From NCBI GenBank assembly GCA_965153455.1, contig OZ234503.1:12963118-13027117 (forward strand): a stretch of DNA of 64,000 nt, written 5' to 3'. Position 1 is the stretch's first letter; the number at the start of each line of letters is the position of its first letter. Shown one piece after another: positions 12,601 through 25,499 of the stretch. A model generated the notes under the pieces. The model ran no database searches and was not told where the DNA came from. It saw only the letters and a list, made by a program, of their open reading frames with translations. The translations under genes were made by a program, and so were the position numbers. The stretch is from Sphagnum compactum (lineage: Eukaryota > Bryophyta > Sphagnopsida > Sphagnales).

Positions 12601-13515
12601 TTTGGCTCACAAGTAAGCGATGGCTTTATTCGCCTTCTGACCCATTGTCATAACTTGACAACTGTGTTAAATGCAGGCTTCTTTATATATGATTTTGGGG
12701 TGTGAAGGAAGAGACTACAGATTCACATCCCAATGCTTCACTTTTAACAGGTCAGATAGAAGAAGGCCGGCCTTTGACATAATTGTCAATAAACAGGCTA
12801 TCACATTTGGCCCTTGCCCCATGGCCATCTCAGTGAAAACTTGCTGGAGTAGCTCAGGCTTGAAGAGGAGCATCCAGCTTAAAGAGTATGGGTAGAGTGC
12901 ATGAGACCCCAACTACTGCCCTCCATGTACGCCTCTCCTCTCTGCCTTCAGCTTACTAGATGCTTGCTTTTACAAAAAGAGTTGAAATGACATGAAGCTT
13001 ACACGCACACTAAACCCTTTTGTGAGTTCCTTGTGTAGTCTTCTCTTCAATCTCCAACAGTAAATGTACCAAATTGAGCAGGAAATTGATCGGAAAGGAG
13101 AGAAGAGCACTAACGCTTCTCGATATTAGGGTATTGACGATATGACTTGCAGCAGCTTCACTCTCTCAAACGTCCATGCACTGCTTCCTCTTTCTTTGTG
13201 ATCTCCAACAAATGCGCCAGCAGAGAAGTTTGATGATATTTAAATCCTCTATTACATCATCACAAGACGATGGATACATGGAAGAGGTGAAATTTCAGCT
13301 ACACATGGCAAAACCGGTGGCATTCTCCGTTGTCGATTGATCAAGAGCCATTAGAGGGGATCGAATAGATTTGGTTTGATTTTGATCGGCTTTGTGCGAA
13401 TGACGCCCTATGAACAAACATTTCCCCACGATGTCCAGGATCTAATAAAGATTGCTATTTCGCTGAGCTAACGTTTGTCCTAGGTTAAGCCAGTTGATGA
13501 AACAGAGACAACGAG
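9651..13515. other. No gene recognised
   Basis: No supported coding region. A frame at 10392-10730 (GSALQWWTSLNQQALGF) vaguely resembles a retrotransposon gag segment but is too short to call. A reverse frame at 12715-12912 (PELLQQVFTEMAMGQGPN) looks protein-like but I cannot assign it. A hairpin lies at 10226-10258. Confidence 0.35.
10226..10258. repeat. Short perfect-arm hairpin with TT bulge
   Basis: GGCACCTT(TT)CAGG is followed by a 7-base loop TTTGACA and CCTGAAGGTGCC. The arms are complementary over 12 pairs apart from the two-base bulge. It sits in an AT-rich patch and could be the end of a small foldback element. Confidence 0.6.
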
Positions 13516-16264
13516 ATGGCGATTGTCTCTGGTGGGGCAACAATATCGACCATAAGGACTTTGGTAACTGCCGCCGTCAAATTTCCGAAGTCGGAGGTGA
13601 GTATTATTCGCAACGATTAAACCTGTTGAGTCTTCCGCTTAGATTATGAGTAAGTTCTAGTACTTTAAGGGATCCGCAAATTCCTATTTCGTTCTTGGAC
13701 ATATGATTCAGAAAGAAAAATTGCTGAGATGGACGTTTTTAGTGTAATGCATCTCAATCTCTGCACCTTAATGACTGTTGACGCAGACGAAGGTGAGAAA
13801 CTTACTCAGAATCATCACCTCCGCTGTTACGAGACACGAGAAGGACTCGCTTGTGGCCGTTTTTGGTCGACACAAATTACATGAAGGACAGAAGATGATT
13901 TGCTGCAGAAGGCTGGGAACATCAGCAGCCATGACAGCGGAAGAGGAGATGAGTCGCCAATACTTCGCAGTTGTCTATGGTGCGTCATATGCTGCCCCAT
14001 TCTCTGCAACAATCCAAACTCTTTTGCTCCTTTTGGCAACATGAAAAAAAAAAAGTGAAACATGGAACAACAAGCAGCTCATTACACAATGAGTCTGCAC
14101 CGTATGGCAAGTTCAAAGGAAAAATCCTAGGGTTCTCATTTAGGATGACTGAACCCAGTAAAGCCCACTGCGAAGGGCTTTGCCCTAATTGTAATGTAAC
14201 CCTAATCTTAATTTAGCTGTAATGTAACCCTAAATTACACCACTGACAAACCCTAATTTTCCCTACTTTTGTTGTCACCACTAACCCTAATCACCCCTAA
14301 TTTAGTCATCATCAACAAAACCTAATCATCCCTAAGTTACTCAACATCAACAACTAACCATAATCATCTTTAATCTTGTTGTCTTCAACTAATGCATGAA
14401 GATTTGCTCTGATTTTTTGGTGTAATTGGAGAACATGTTAACCTGCATATTTTTTCCTCTGCCATTTTCCAAAACAGCCCCCATTTGTTTCCTTTTTCCC
14501 ATGATACCCAGCAGATACAAGAGGAAAAGAAAAGGAAAAAAAGGAGCAGGTGTATAAGCTTGGTTCCCTACACTAACCATCCCCCTCATCGCTATGTTCA
14601 TCTGGTTCTAAGTTCTAACCCCAAAGCTCGTGAGCTAATGAAACTGAATATATATTTAAACACCAAAACATGGATCCAAAATAAGGATGAGAAGCCAGGT
14701 GAGGAGCCTTACAAAAAAATTTCCAAACCTCACTTTCAACACCTCACAAAAAAAAGTTTGAATCAATTCATCTTTGTTCTAACCTTCATAAATTGATGCC
14801 TCTTTGATTCTTTGGTTGCTGAGTTTTTCATCACCAAATCTCCTCTGCAATCACTCCAGTCTAGAAAATTGAGCTTTAGAGAGTTGATACTGATGATGAC
14901 ATTCTAATCTGGTGCATTGTCTAGATGGGTTATGTTTCTCATCGAACTGTCCATGAATTTATCGCTCTCTCTCTCTCTCTTCTGCTGTGTGATTTCACCA
15001 TTGCAAGATCATGAAACTGATGATTCATCACCTTCATGAGTCCAAACATAAGACAAATTCCTTATTCCACTTCCTTTTCTCCCATAATTTTTCATTAGTC
15101 AGGCAACAGTTGGATCATTGTTCTTTCTCATAGACTCTATTCTACCAATATGAGATGCCATCACTTGATGATGAATAGCTTCAAAGCTGATGCAACAATC
15201 TACATACCTACATACCCCTAATTTCTATAACCATAGCTACAGTACTTTATTTTGTGTACTGTGTTTCATCCTTTGGTGACTTGGAACAGATTACGTACCT
15301 GATATACTTGAAAGGCGACGTCAGTACAGAGCTGAGCATTTGGCACTTGCAAATCAGCTGGTTGATGAGGGAAAGGTCCTGCTGGGAGGTGCATGGGGCT
15401 CTCCAGTAGATGGGGCACTGCTAATCTTCTATGTCCACAATATCAAAGGTACTTTCTTTCAAGTTGATATACACAACAACCCAATCTTGCAATGGATCTG
15501 TTCAGTGGGCCGTTTCATCACACCTGGTTTCTCAAATACAATGAGAAACTGGTTGCACGCAAGCTGCATCCTAATACACTGGTAGATAAGATCCCTTCTG
15601 AACTCTTGCAGTAAGCACCCTTTGTCTAGCGCTGCAACCTTGTAGAGTTCAAATCCAAGAAGATGAACTAACTATCCAGCAGAAAAGTAGCTTTTGGTTA
15701 TGCCAGCTCTAGCTCTAGCTCCAAGCCCATTTTCCCCTGATGGTTTTGAGTGCCACTCACCTAGCTAGAACAGCACAAGCTCTCCTCAAGGGTTCATGAA
15801 TTTTATCCATCTGAGGCTAATAATGATTTTAAGAATTGGAAAAAGTGGAGAGACTAGAGATATAAGGTTGTCAAATAGCTGATTTCCTACTGTTTGTAAA
15901 GAGAGGAGGATGAAGACATACTGGAGTGTTTGTTTCCTAAGCTAGAAACCTCTTCTTACATGTGACAAATTTGCAACTGAAAAGACCAATACCAAGAAAG
16001 GAAGAAGAAATATTATCTGCAGAAATTTGACACTGGAACAGTATAGATTCATGGCCACCAGCATAGTCATCCCTCCCCTGTTTTGAAGAAGTCTTCTTGA
16101 CGTTTGCTCAGACATCGTCTGCCATCTCATCATGTTTGCAATGCTCTGCAGAGGTGCAGACATTCATCGACAAAGACCCTTATGTGCAAAATGGTCTTGT
16201 CACCAAGGTGGATATTCGGCCCTACGCAGTTGCAGTCAGGTCAGGTCTGCAGCAAGGACCCTGA
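13516..16264 (+). CDS. YCII-related domain protein with N-terminal presequence (4 exons)
   Basis: YCII domains are small ferredoxin-like folds with a conserved His/Asp pair; their reaction in plants is not established. Exons inferred by splice consensus and phase: 13516-13596, 13787-13979, 15290-15448, 16152-16264, giving about 181 residues. Residues 84-171 carry the domain: RQYFAVVYDYVPDILERR, YRAEHLALANQLVDEGKVLL, GGAWGSPVDGALLIFYV, then across the last intron EVQTFIDKDPYVQNGLVTKV and DIRPYAVAV. The invariant His lies in RAEHLAL. Residues 1-75 are rich in Arg, Ser, Thr and Ala with few acids, as in a mitochondrial or plastid transit peptide. An internal Met at residue 76 (MTAEEEM) could start a cytosolic form. 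The stop is read directly after VRSGLQQGP; a further intron at GTCAG/GTCAGG is possible. Intron 2 is about 1.3 kb and contains only simple sequence. Confidence 0.8.
14165..14345. repeat. Degenerate CCCTAA-rich stretch inside intron 2
   Basis: About ten irregularly spaced AACCCTAA/CCCCTAA/ACCTAATC words occur here, resembling plant telomere units (CCCTAAA) but never in tandem register. It could be an eroded interstitial telomere-like tract or chance AT-rich sequence. It lies wholly within the intron. Confidence 0.4.
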
Positions 16265-18313
16265 CAGCAAGAATGAGTGAGACAGACAGACAGAGAGTCA
16301 AAAGAAGATGGTATGTCACAAGTTTAGCAGAAGCTACAGAAGTAAGTGGAACGGTTTCAAGGGTCCTACTATCTAACCCCTGCTGCCTTCTCTAAATTGA
16401 AAGTTGAAATCCAGTTCTCAGCAGATGGAAAAACATGTGCTCACAAAATGTATTTTGTGTATTTCCAAATGCATGTTTTGTATAGGCAAGATGCACCAAG
16501 AAAGTGGGTGTTTACCATACAAAAGGGCACTCTCCTGACAAATGCAGATTCTAGCTGATTGCATATCAGATCTGGTAAGGGTTTCACACAGACAAGCCTA
16601 GCAGTAGTGCAGCTCAACCACACGGGTGTCAGGTGCAACAGGATGATGATGGCTGTGAAGTGTTATAAAGTGCAAAAGGATCCCGATGAGTGATGGACAG
16701 AGAGAAGTTTCAATGGACAAAGGCCATGAAATCCCTCCATTAAACCGTGCAACACAAACGTACCGAAAAAGAGAAACGAAAGCTCCGCGAGGAAAACAGA
16801 AAGAGCGCGCGCAAGAGAGAGAGAGAGAAGATTCATCCATTATCTCACATCCATATGCACGGTTTTGCATCCACGCTGACGGCACCTAGCTTTCGTACCT
16901 CGTTCTTTCATCCTGAGTCGGCCTTTTTGCATCCATGTACACCAGTTCTCATCCATACAGTCGCGTGTCTCCCTCTCCTCTTGGGTTCTCTGTTTGCGTG
17001 CAGAGAGCTCTGTTTGCCTTTTGGTGGGAAGGGGAGAAGAAAAAAACGCATGGCTGTGGCGTTGCGCGTTTCGACTTTCAGCTCTGTTTGCACACGGCGC
17101 TTTGTCAAATTTTTTGTTTCTTTCATCCGATCCCTGCTGCCGCTTGTACTAGCTTCCTGACGTGATTTTTATCTTGTCTTGAGGCTCCCGGAAGCCGGAG
17201 ATGAAGCTCTGATTGTGAAAGTATGTTTTCCGTTTGGTAGTCTCATGGCGGTGTAGTGTTGTTGTTCTTCTTTTGTTTTCACCTCCCCCTCGTGAATGTC
17301 TTTTGTTTTTTTTATTCCCCTATTTCTTGAAGGTTTTGTGATGCGTGGATTGTGATTCGGAAACATGGTAGTAGGGATCGTGTTGTCGGTGGCTAGTGGA
17401 GTATCCGAGGTTTCGTGGTCACCGATGTTGGATGTCCTCCGTAGAGCTGTCTTGGTTGGGCTGTTCGTAGACTCGAGACGCAGGATACTAGTCGCGTCGG
17501 ATCTCCTTCCTGGTCGTTATCAGCTGTTGTTGTAAGCGGAACTGACGACAGTGGCGGAAAAGGTGTTCTTCCTGGTCTTCGGTCGCAGGTCTCCCCTTCC
17601 CTGTTGGCAGTCGGAACTACCCAGACGCCGGACGGCGAAGTTGGAAGCGGAAAGCCCTCATGCGAGAACCGGAACTGTGTGAGTGCCATGTCTCCTTTCT
17701 ATGTCCATGATGAAGCTCTGCTTTAGGTGTTATTCGAGTACTAGCCCAGGCGCAATGACACCGAGAGCTCTATGTACACATGCACTCTGTTGTTAGAAGT
17801 TCTCCTAAACTGCGTCTCCCCGAACCTAAGTGCGCTTGAATTCCTGAAGAGTCTCGGTAGTACCGCGGGAGCGTTTCTTGGAGACGTCGTGGCGTACTGA
17901 TTAGCGAGCTCGATGTTCAAGGTCACAGGTATGCGCACCTCTAGGTCTGAGGCACCTAAAGCTTTAGGTCTTACCAGGAGCACTCTAGGTTTAAGAACGA
18001 CGTCCTGAAGGTATAGTTTTTGCAGCTCTGTAGAACTATTAAGTTCACGAGGGAGGGTCTCTTATTGATTCCTTGGCTCAAAGATCGTGCTTCCACAAAG
18101 GAGTGGGTCCAGACCTCAGACGAACCTCAGTCACCTGACACTTGCTGATGGTCACCTATTCTCAGTGTCTCCTGCCTGTTGACCTTCCCCCAGTCAGGAT
18201 TATGCTCAGGACTTGGTTACCATTACGTTAAGGACGTCTGACAAAAATCCTCCTACTTGATTATTCTCTTCTGTTTGCTGCCTTTCTGACAAGGATTATC
18301 GGATGGAGAGAAA
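16265..18313. other. Intergenic and probable 5' leader of the DDR4-like gene
   Basis: No coding homology. The GC content rises from about 16.7 kb. A short GA-repeat lies near 16815-16830. The stretch 16.9-18.3 kb has the pyrimidine-rich, CpG-containing look of a plant promoter and untranslated leader, possibly with a leader intron, but I cannot place a transcription start. Confidence 0.35.
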
Positions 18314-20581
18314 TTGCAGTTTCATTTTGGGAGAATGAATGACAGTCGAAACACAAAAGAAAGGTCAGATCAGAAACGATTACTAGGAGATGTTAGAAGG
18401 CTCACAATGGCAGCCACACCACCTGCAACTGAGCAACCTCCCAGACGGCCTTCCCGGGCATGCTCTACTCGATTACCTCCTCGACCAGCTCCTCCTCCAG
18501 CTCCTCCCACCCCTAAAGCATTCACTAGGAGCCCTGTGGTTGATAAGCAAATTCGGACAAGCGCGAGAGCAACCTCATTAGTGATTTGCCCTTCTTCACC
18601 TTCTCCAGCTTGGAAAGAGCGATGCCAGCTTCGCAGCATGTGGGAGCTTTCTGCCATCCTCAATTTCTTTGCAGTTTTCCGGCCAGTTCTAAAGCTGGAT
18701 CCAGATCTTTCAAGTGAAGACATTGAGTCTGCCTTGCTATCTCCAAACAACAAGTTGGATAGAATTCATGTAACATTGTTGAAGGCAATCCCCCCAGCAA
18801 GTAGAATTGCTCTTTCTACTGATACCTGGCCAACAGTTCTTTGCAAGAAGCTCAAGGATTGGTGGCCCAAAGTGGCTGAAGGGCCATGCCCATTACTGCC
18901 TTCACAAGGTGGTGAAATGGCAGCTTACAAGGAGCTTGATGTAGTATTGAGAGTGCAACTCTTAAGAGCACTTTGTGAGATGCGAGTTGATCAAGATGAC
19001 CTCCGGCTTTATATAGATGAGTCACTGAAGCTTGGGCATCCAATGTCTGTCTTCCGGAAGGAAAGAATTGGCTGTGGGGCAGAGGGCACCATATATTGGT
19101 ATGAACATGATGCATTTACTGGACACAGGTTATATAGAGAGGTTCAGGTGGCAGGAAAAAGCAAGGGGAAGGGATCAGGAAAAGGACGCAATGTGCCTCC
19201 TCCTCTTGTGAGCATGTGGGAGACTGTAGCAACCAGTTTTGAGGAGTTTCAAGAAGTTGCACGACGGCTGACTTCAAGTCGGAACAGAATGGAGATGGCA
19301 ATGGGGAAAAGAATTATGCAGAATATTCTTCCTGAGCTTGAAGAGATCCAAAAGAAGAAGGATCGGACAATCAAGAAACAGCAACGACAAGCAATGCTAC
19401 TGGACAATTCAATTCATGGGAATGGTTTGGCAGCAGGTCGCTCACGTCGTGAACGCAAACCAGTTACTTATACATTTGATGAGTATGATCGCTCCATCAG
19501 TGAAGCCATCAAATCTACAAAGAAGAAATCTCCTGAGTCACTACTTTTGCGATGGGATTTGAGATCTGTCAACAACAAGGTGAATGGTGTGTCTGAGTTC
19601 AGTGAGCTAGGACATGCTAATGGCCAGAGCAATGGCAAGCATGGCAGGGAGCGCATTCGCAATGGAGGACTGCCCAGGAGGCAGCTGCGAAGTTCACAGC
19701 CTGCTGTAGAGCTTGCAAATGCGAGTCCTGTGTTTGATGAGGCAGGCATCATCTTCAGTGATGATGATATAGAAGGGGAGGCTGTTTATGATGATGAGTA
19801 CATAGCAGCCAAGCTGCGTAGAGAGAGCCTTTCATCAGAGAGGGTCGAAGACTACAGAGGGGATGAGCAGGATTATGCTGATTATGAAGGTGAGGAGGAA
19901 AGAAAGGTTGAAGAGAGTGGTGAGGAGGATGGTACTCATCAGCAAAGCTATAGTGATGAAGGACAAAGGAAGAAGCGAAAACGGAATGGCCCAAGGGTTA
20001 TTTTTGTCAACAATCTCCAATTCAAAGAGGCGCATCACAGGAAGAGACCTGTTCACAGCATGGCAGGAAATCTTGATGATGAGAGCGAGTATGAGAATAA
20101 GCTTCAGAGTGATGGCAAAGTACAAATTCAACAGATTAGGGTTGCAGGTGATGCCAAGGCTACTGAAGGAATCGCAAGGCCAAGGGAAGAGGGTGTGGTG
20201 AGTGATAATGATACAAGCAGTGACAGGTCTTTGGAAAGGGTGAGCAGAAGAGAGGGCCCTTCCCCCAATGGTGAAAAACTCAGTTTGCAAACAGAAGAGG
20301 AACCTGAAGGGGACTATTATGGTGACCAGTCTGACCCGTCAGAGGGAGGTTCTGTGGACTTTGATGTAGAGGGAAATCTTGGCCAAGAGGTGGGAAGTAG
20401 TAAAAAGCAGCGCCAGATGCTTGATCTGAATGAAGTAGCTTCTGGAGCCCAAGGAAATAACCATTCATCCAGTGAGAATGATGACTATAGTGACTATTCT
20501 GGTGAAGGAAGGACAACATTTGCAAATGGTGATCAGGCAGGGCCAGAAGCTGGGTCGAACTCGAATAGGGGAAGCTCATGA
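18314..20581 (+). CDS. DDR4: DDT-domain chromatin protein, DDR4-like
   Basis: DDR proteins are plant nuclear DDT-domain subunits associated with ISWI-type chromatin remodelling. The open frame gives up to 755 residues with no intron. After a Pro-rich N-terminus (residues 38-70), the DDT segment runs from about residue 108: RSMWELSAILNFFAVFRPVL, then SSEDIESALLSPNNKLDRIH and KAIPPASRIALSTDTWPTV, with a conserved LCKKLKDWWPKVAEG. A WHIM-like stretch follows (YKELDVVLRVQLLRALCEMR, about 205-224), then FRKERIG and YWYEHDAFTGHRLYREV. A coiled basic segment (LEEIQKKKDRTIKKQQRQAM) precedes GRSRRERKPVTYTFDEYDRS near residue 375-395. The last 300 residues are acidic and disordered. Met32 at 18407 (MAATPPATEQ) is an alternative start with a better Pro-rich beginning. 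The family call is confident; the exact start is not. Confidence 0.85.
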   Translation: MQFHFGRMNDSRNTKERSDQKRLLGDVRRLTMAATPPATEQPPRRPSRACSTRLPPRPAPPPAPPTPKAFTRSPVVDKQIRTSARATSLVICPSSPSPAWKERCQLRSMWELSAILNFFAVFRPVLKLDPDLSSEDIESALLSPNNKLDRIHVTLLKAIPPASRIALSTDTWPTVLCKKLKDWWPKVAEGPCPLLPSQGGEMAAYKELDVVLRVQLLRALCEMRVDQDDLRLYIDESLKLGHPMSVFRKERIGCGAEGTIYWYEHDAFTGHRLYREVQVAGKSKGKGSGKGRNVPPPLVSMWETVATSFEEFQEVARRLTSSRNRMEMAMGKRIMQNILPELEEIQKKKDRTIKKQQRQAMLLDNSIHGNGLAAGRSRRERKPVTYTFDEYDRSISEAIKSTKKKSPESLLLRWDLRSVNNKVNGVSEFSELGHANGQSNGKHGRERIRNGGLPRRQLRSSQPAVELANASPVFDEAGIIFSDDDIEGEAVYDDEYIAAKLRRESLSSERVEDYRGDEQDYADYEGEEERKVEESGEEDGTHQQSYSDEGQRKKRKRNGPRVIFVNNLQFKEAHHRKRPVHSMAGNLDDESEYENKLQSDGKVQIQQIRVAGDAKATEGIARPREEGVVSDNDTSSDRSLERVSRREGPSPNGEKLSLQTEEEPEGDYYGDQSDPSEGGSVDFDVEGNLGQEVGSSKKQRQMLDLNEVASGAQGNNHSSSENDDYSDYSGEGRTTFANGDQAGPEAGSNSNRGSS

Positions 20582-22999
20582 TGGTCACTCAGTGCATTGT
20601 GACATCCACAAATACAAGGAAAGTGTACGTAATGGTATGAATGACATTTCTGCAAAAGTACGTGAAGGCAGTAGGGTAGTTTAGAAAGCTTTCATGTAGG
20701 AATCTGCACTTAGATTTCCCAATCATTCAAGTAATGCTGGAGGGGGAAAGCTGCACATGCAGTTGAAGGACAAGCTACAAGCATCAAGCTTGATAAGGTT
20801 TCTCTACCTTTCCTACAGAACATGCCATGCATTACTGTTTATCAGGTACGTCCCTGATTTTGGTGCACCAGTTCCCTGTTTCCACCAGGACCTGACCAAG
20901 ATGCTCCCCACTCACTGAAGAAGTGGGCAATGTGAAATTACAACATTGAAGTAAAATGGCAGGCCTGCCAGAAAGAAGAGATCACGGAGACGTAAATGGA
21001 CTTTTTTGTTTCCATCTTGGGCTGCTTTTCATGCCTGTCCCAATTGTTGGCTGTAGTAATATTTGCAGTGTGCCTCCACATTGGCCTCCATTCACTGTCA
21101 GGAGCTGATAAAGTAAGTGGGGACATTATCATGGTCACTATGTCACTACCATACATGTTACTGGTGAAGGACATGTGACATGTGTGAGACTGTTGTTCAC
21201 ACTGCTCCTCAATTTTTTGTGTTTTTTAGTGTTGGCGCCTCCTCTGTTTCCTGTTTGCTGATATATTGTTGGATCTGAAATCCCCTATCCCATCATTGGT
21301 ATACCTCTCAATTCTATTCAGGTTGGCATAAATCATTAGTTCTTAATACATAAAAGCAGATTATCTGCAGTGGGTCCTGTTGTCAATCTGAGAGAGAGAT
21401 CCTGAAGTTCTGCGCATATTGATTATCCACACAATAATGCCAGAGTAAATGATTGTAAATGGGAGAGAATGATTGTGGAGTTACATATATTGATGATCCA
21501 TACAAATTTATGCCTGAGTAAAACAGTGGCAGTTACAATCTTCCTTTTGTCTATATTCTAATTCTGCTTGTTTGCACAGGGACAGGAAAAGATGAAATCA
21601 AGATTATTCTCACAAGCTTGTGACAGCTTGAATTAGGATACCCTCACAATTTTGGATTAGCTATGCCTCTTGAGAGGTAGCACTTCATGATGAAGGTTGT
21701 GGTCTTATGTTTTGTAACACTTACATTGTTATAACCACTCATTATTGTCATGTTTGTTTTGGTTTATGCAGAACTGTCACAATGGTTACCTTCAAAGTGG
21801 TTCTATGGAGGTTTCTCTGTAATCTCATTGATAGATATTTGGTTCTGACCCTTAAGAATTTCTTACCTAGTGTCCACTGCAGGCCACTGCTGTGAACTGA
21901 AATTTTCTGAGGCTTTTCTCAGGGCAGGGTGGCACTTGAACATGAGGCATCAATAATGTTTTCACCATTATGTACTTTAGCTGTTTCATCCTTGCTGCAG
22001 GATTCCTCAAGTCTCTCTTGAGCCCGACTACACAGGAGTCAATGTTTTAGGTTGATCCATACCTGGTGCAGGATTCCTTTAGTCTCTATTGAGCCTTAAG
22101 GCATGAGTTGTTTCATCTGATGTGGAAATTATTTTAGTTCCTGCACCCTGAGTGTCTGCTTCCCTGAGTACTTGCTTCATTTTGCAAACCTAGAGAGATA
22201 TAACCCAATGTTGTAAAATGCTGTTTTAAGTGGGTTTGGCAATTTTATGTTGGAAAGGAACATTATCACCTGGGAGTTAGATTTGCTTAAGATTGTTAGT
22301 ATGTGTCTCTCCATTGGTCCACTGGTGCTTAACTGGTTTTGTTCACTTGTTCAATGACATGATTTCATGGCTGTTAAGTGCTACAAGCTGTAAGGTGGTT
22401 TCCATTTTATCTGATAGACAGCAAGTCAGAGATTTCTAGTTTAATTTGTATCCCCTTTATCAGCAATATGTGACATGTGACTGTGCAGGTTTGAAGAACA
22501 GAGCTAAGGAAGCTGGAACCTCTTTTGTACCAAGTGGAGATACACTACAGAGGATTGGTGTCTTGAGAGCCAAACACAGAGGTAACACTGCCAGCTAACA
22601 CCAAGCAATATTTACTGTATGCACAAAGCAGTAAATGTTGCTGTGGGCATGAAACATCATTATGCAGCATTCCAGCTTCAGAGGACTAGATGCTTCATCT
22701 AATCCTCATGAAGCATAGGTGTAAGCTTGACTCTCTGTTGTAGTTGATGGTATTGACTCACCGTAGAATAATGATATGATGTGGTTATTCATGCCCTGAA
22801 AATATAAATTTCTGATTTGCGGATGTTGTACATGAGTCAGACCTGTAGACTGAAATTGCATGAAACTGGTGCATTTGTGATTTTGCTCTTTGACAAGATT
22901 GCATAATTTGCGTTGTGAAATGACAAGTAGTAATTTCATTTATGCAAAGAAAAGATTGCTGAAGATGATTCTTTATCATTTGTGACCGGCCAATTCAAA
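20582..22999. other. 3' flank of the DDR4-like gene; one orphan exon-like ORF
   Basis: Mostly non-coding. A short open stretch at 22489-22598 follows a TGTGCAG acceptor and reads LKNRAKEAGTSFVPSGDTLQ onward to a TAA. It looks like a terminal exon, but I could not find partner exons and do not recognise it. Confidence 0.3.
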
Positions 23000-25499
23000 G
23001 CAGTCATTTTTTTTTGCATATAAGACAATTTTAGTGTAGAAAAAATCTTGCAAAGAGGAGCCCAATCTCCTCATATTGCAAGAATTTAGAAATGCAATTT
23101 AATTCGATTCAATGCTGTTATCAGTTATTTTTTTTTGAAAAATTATGATCTTAAGCCAACCATTGTGCAGACCACTACAGAATTGAACAGATTCATAGAT
23201 TACTCTCACATGAATCCTTGTACACCTCAGAACTTGAACTTGGGATTTTATTTCTATGTGAATCCTTATGCTATGTGTGTTTATTGAGCTTCGACATTTA
23301 TACATTCTTTCTTTTTCATAAGTTGTACCGTGTACTCATATGTTCCATGAAATACGTCGTCCACCTTATACCTCATGTGCACATGTAATTTGCAGATGAG
23401 CTTTCTTATTTTAGGACATAAACTTGGTATTGCTTGCCTCATTTCCTATTTGCCTAAAAGTGTGTGAAGTTTCAAGTATTTAGAACATAATTAAGATTTT
23501 AAGAACCCATTGTATCCTGATTGATTCGTAGCTGGTTCCTTGTATTCATGCACACCATGGTGTTGTTGTAATCATGAGACTTGATCAAACAAAAGCCATG
23601 GCTCCAAAAATAAAATTGTTTTGAATGTAAAATAACTAGATCAGCCACAAAAAAAAAGTATTACATAAAGATTAATATAAATTCTCATTCGAAAAAACTT
23701 AAACATTTTTCTCCCTTTGATTTTTTTATCTTTGTTCATATTTTAGTAAATCTGCAATTTCCTTGAACTACAAGTTCAGCTTTCAAAACTTCTCACCTTT
23801 TTTGAATTTTAACCATTTGTTATTCCTATTTCACACAACAATAAACCCAAACAAAGCACAACAACATTCCAAAAACAAACCTTTTCTTTAACAAAATCCC
23901 CCTTATTAGAGCAATATTTAGAGATGACTAAAATCAGCATTGTAGTGAAGAAGTGTATTTACATAAATACACATAAGGCTCCAATGCATATTAAATAATA
24001 TCATTTTTCATGCTATTGGGGAGGTGGCTCATTGAGGGGTTGGACGCTCCTTGACAGGGGACGCAGCCTTTTTTTTTTTCCCTGTTTGAAATAAAATTAA
24101 TTTTGTTCAGTTTTTATTTGCCGTAGTTTTCAATAGTATATTGATTATTATTATATTTTATGCCTTTTTTTAATCATATGAGGAAATATAATCACTTCAT
24201 TTTATTTATTTGTATGAATGATATAGACGGTTATAGTTTATAAGAATGTTGATACAAAAAACCTTTATTATAATCAATTCAGTATCCAAGTGACAAAGAA
24301 AATCATGAAAACAGTTGAGTATCATACATCAATTGTTGATTAGCATCATGACCTTAGTTACTAATTATCACCATACCCATTTATTGATTAGCACTAGAAA
24401 GCCCAATTATTAATTAGCAACATACATTTTAGGGTGATAGTCATAAAATTAATGGTTGATTGTTGACAAATTTTTAGATGAAATTTTGCAATGAATACAA
24501 AATTGGCAAACCATTAGTTTACAGTAATCACCAAATTGAATTTTTTTTTTAAAAGATCTAACCTTGAGCTTTGGAGATGATTTGGCAATGACCTGAAAGG
24601 GGATGGGAGCAAGTGTGCCAACTAAAAAACAACAATCCCAATTATCATTTGTTTTCAAATGATAAGGAGATAAAAAGGTGCTTAATAGGGTTTTTTAATA
24701 GGGCATGGCTACAAGTGGAAAAAATATTATGTAAAATTAACAAAATCAAAATGAAATACGGCAGTTTGGTACTTTGCTCTATCAAAACTTTATATCTACA
24801 AATAATAATAATAATAATGTGAAAGAAAATGGAGCAACCAAATATTCACAAAGGGTCATGAACCCTAATTCTTGTTAATATAAAAAATGTGAACTAACTT
24901 CACTTGTGAATTGAGCTGTTTGAATTTTTTTTTAATCAAAAAACTGTGAAAGAATATTGGTGCAAAGCACTTACTAGAGATGAATATATTTCTTTCAACT
25001 TTTTCTTTGCGTTATGAGAAATATATTGGAATTGCAAAAATACAATAGTGAATTTGAAACTCATGTCATCATATAACCATCTTGATATTTCTAACACATT
25101 AAGGTTTTTAACAAGGTGTTGGAGGGTTTTACTAAGGTTATTACAAAGAAGTTAAGATAACTCTTTTGTTTTCAAATGAAGATTGAATGTAATACAATAT
25201 ATATGTAATTAGTTGGAAGCTAAACTTTGTCCTTGTACAAAATTCTTGTGTTTTCTTAACATCATTATGAGTAATAAAATGTATTATTTATATCTAATGA
25301 ATCAAGTTATGTACTCAAGATTTATCCAAAGTCTATGGTTTCAAGTGTTACATATAGTCATTATATATGTATTTAATTAGATTATTATTCACATAATTAT
25401 TATTTCAATACATTTTCAAAATTTATCATTTAATATGTTTTTTCGTGTCCATGTTGTAAATAAAACCAAAAATGAAATTCACATAACACTATTAAAAAA

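Noticed and set aside
14165-14345. Interstitial telomere
   Set aside because: CCCTAA-like words are irregularly spaced and never tandem, so a telomere fusion scar cannot be supported.
16686-17160. Overlapping forward frames of 67-137 codons before the DDR4-like gene
   Set aside because: Arg/Lys/Glu-rich from GA repeats and leader sequence, with no family resemblance.
18370-20588. Several reverse-strand frames of 80-150 codons within the DDR4-like gene
   Set aside because: They are antisense shadows of the well-supported forward frame and show low-complexity composition.
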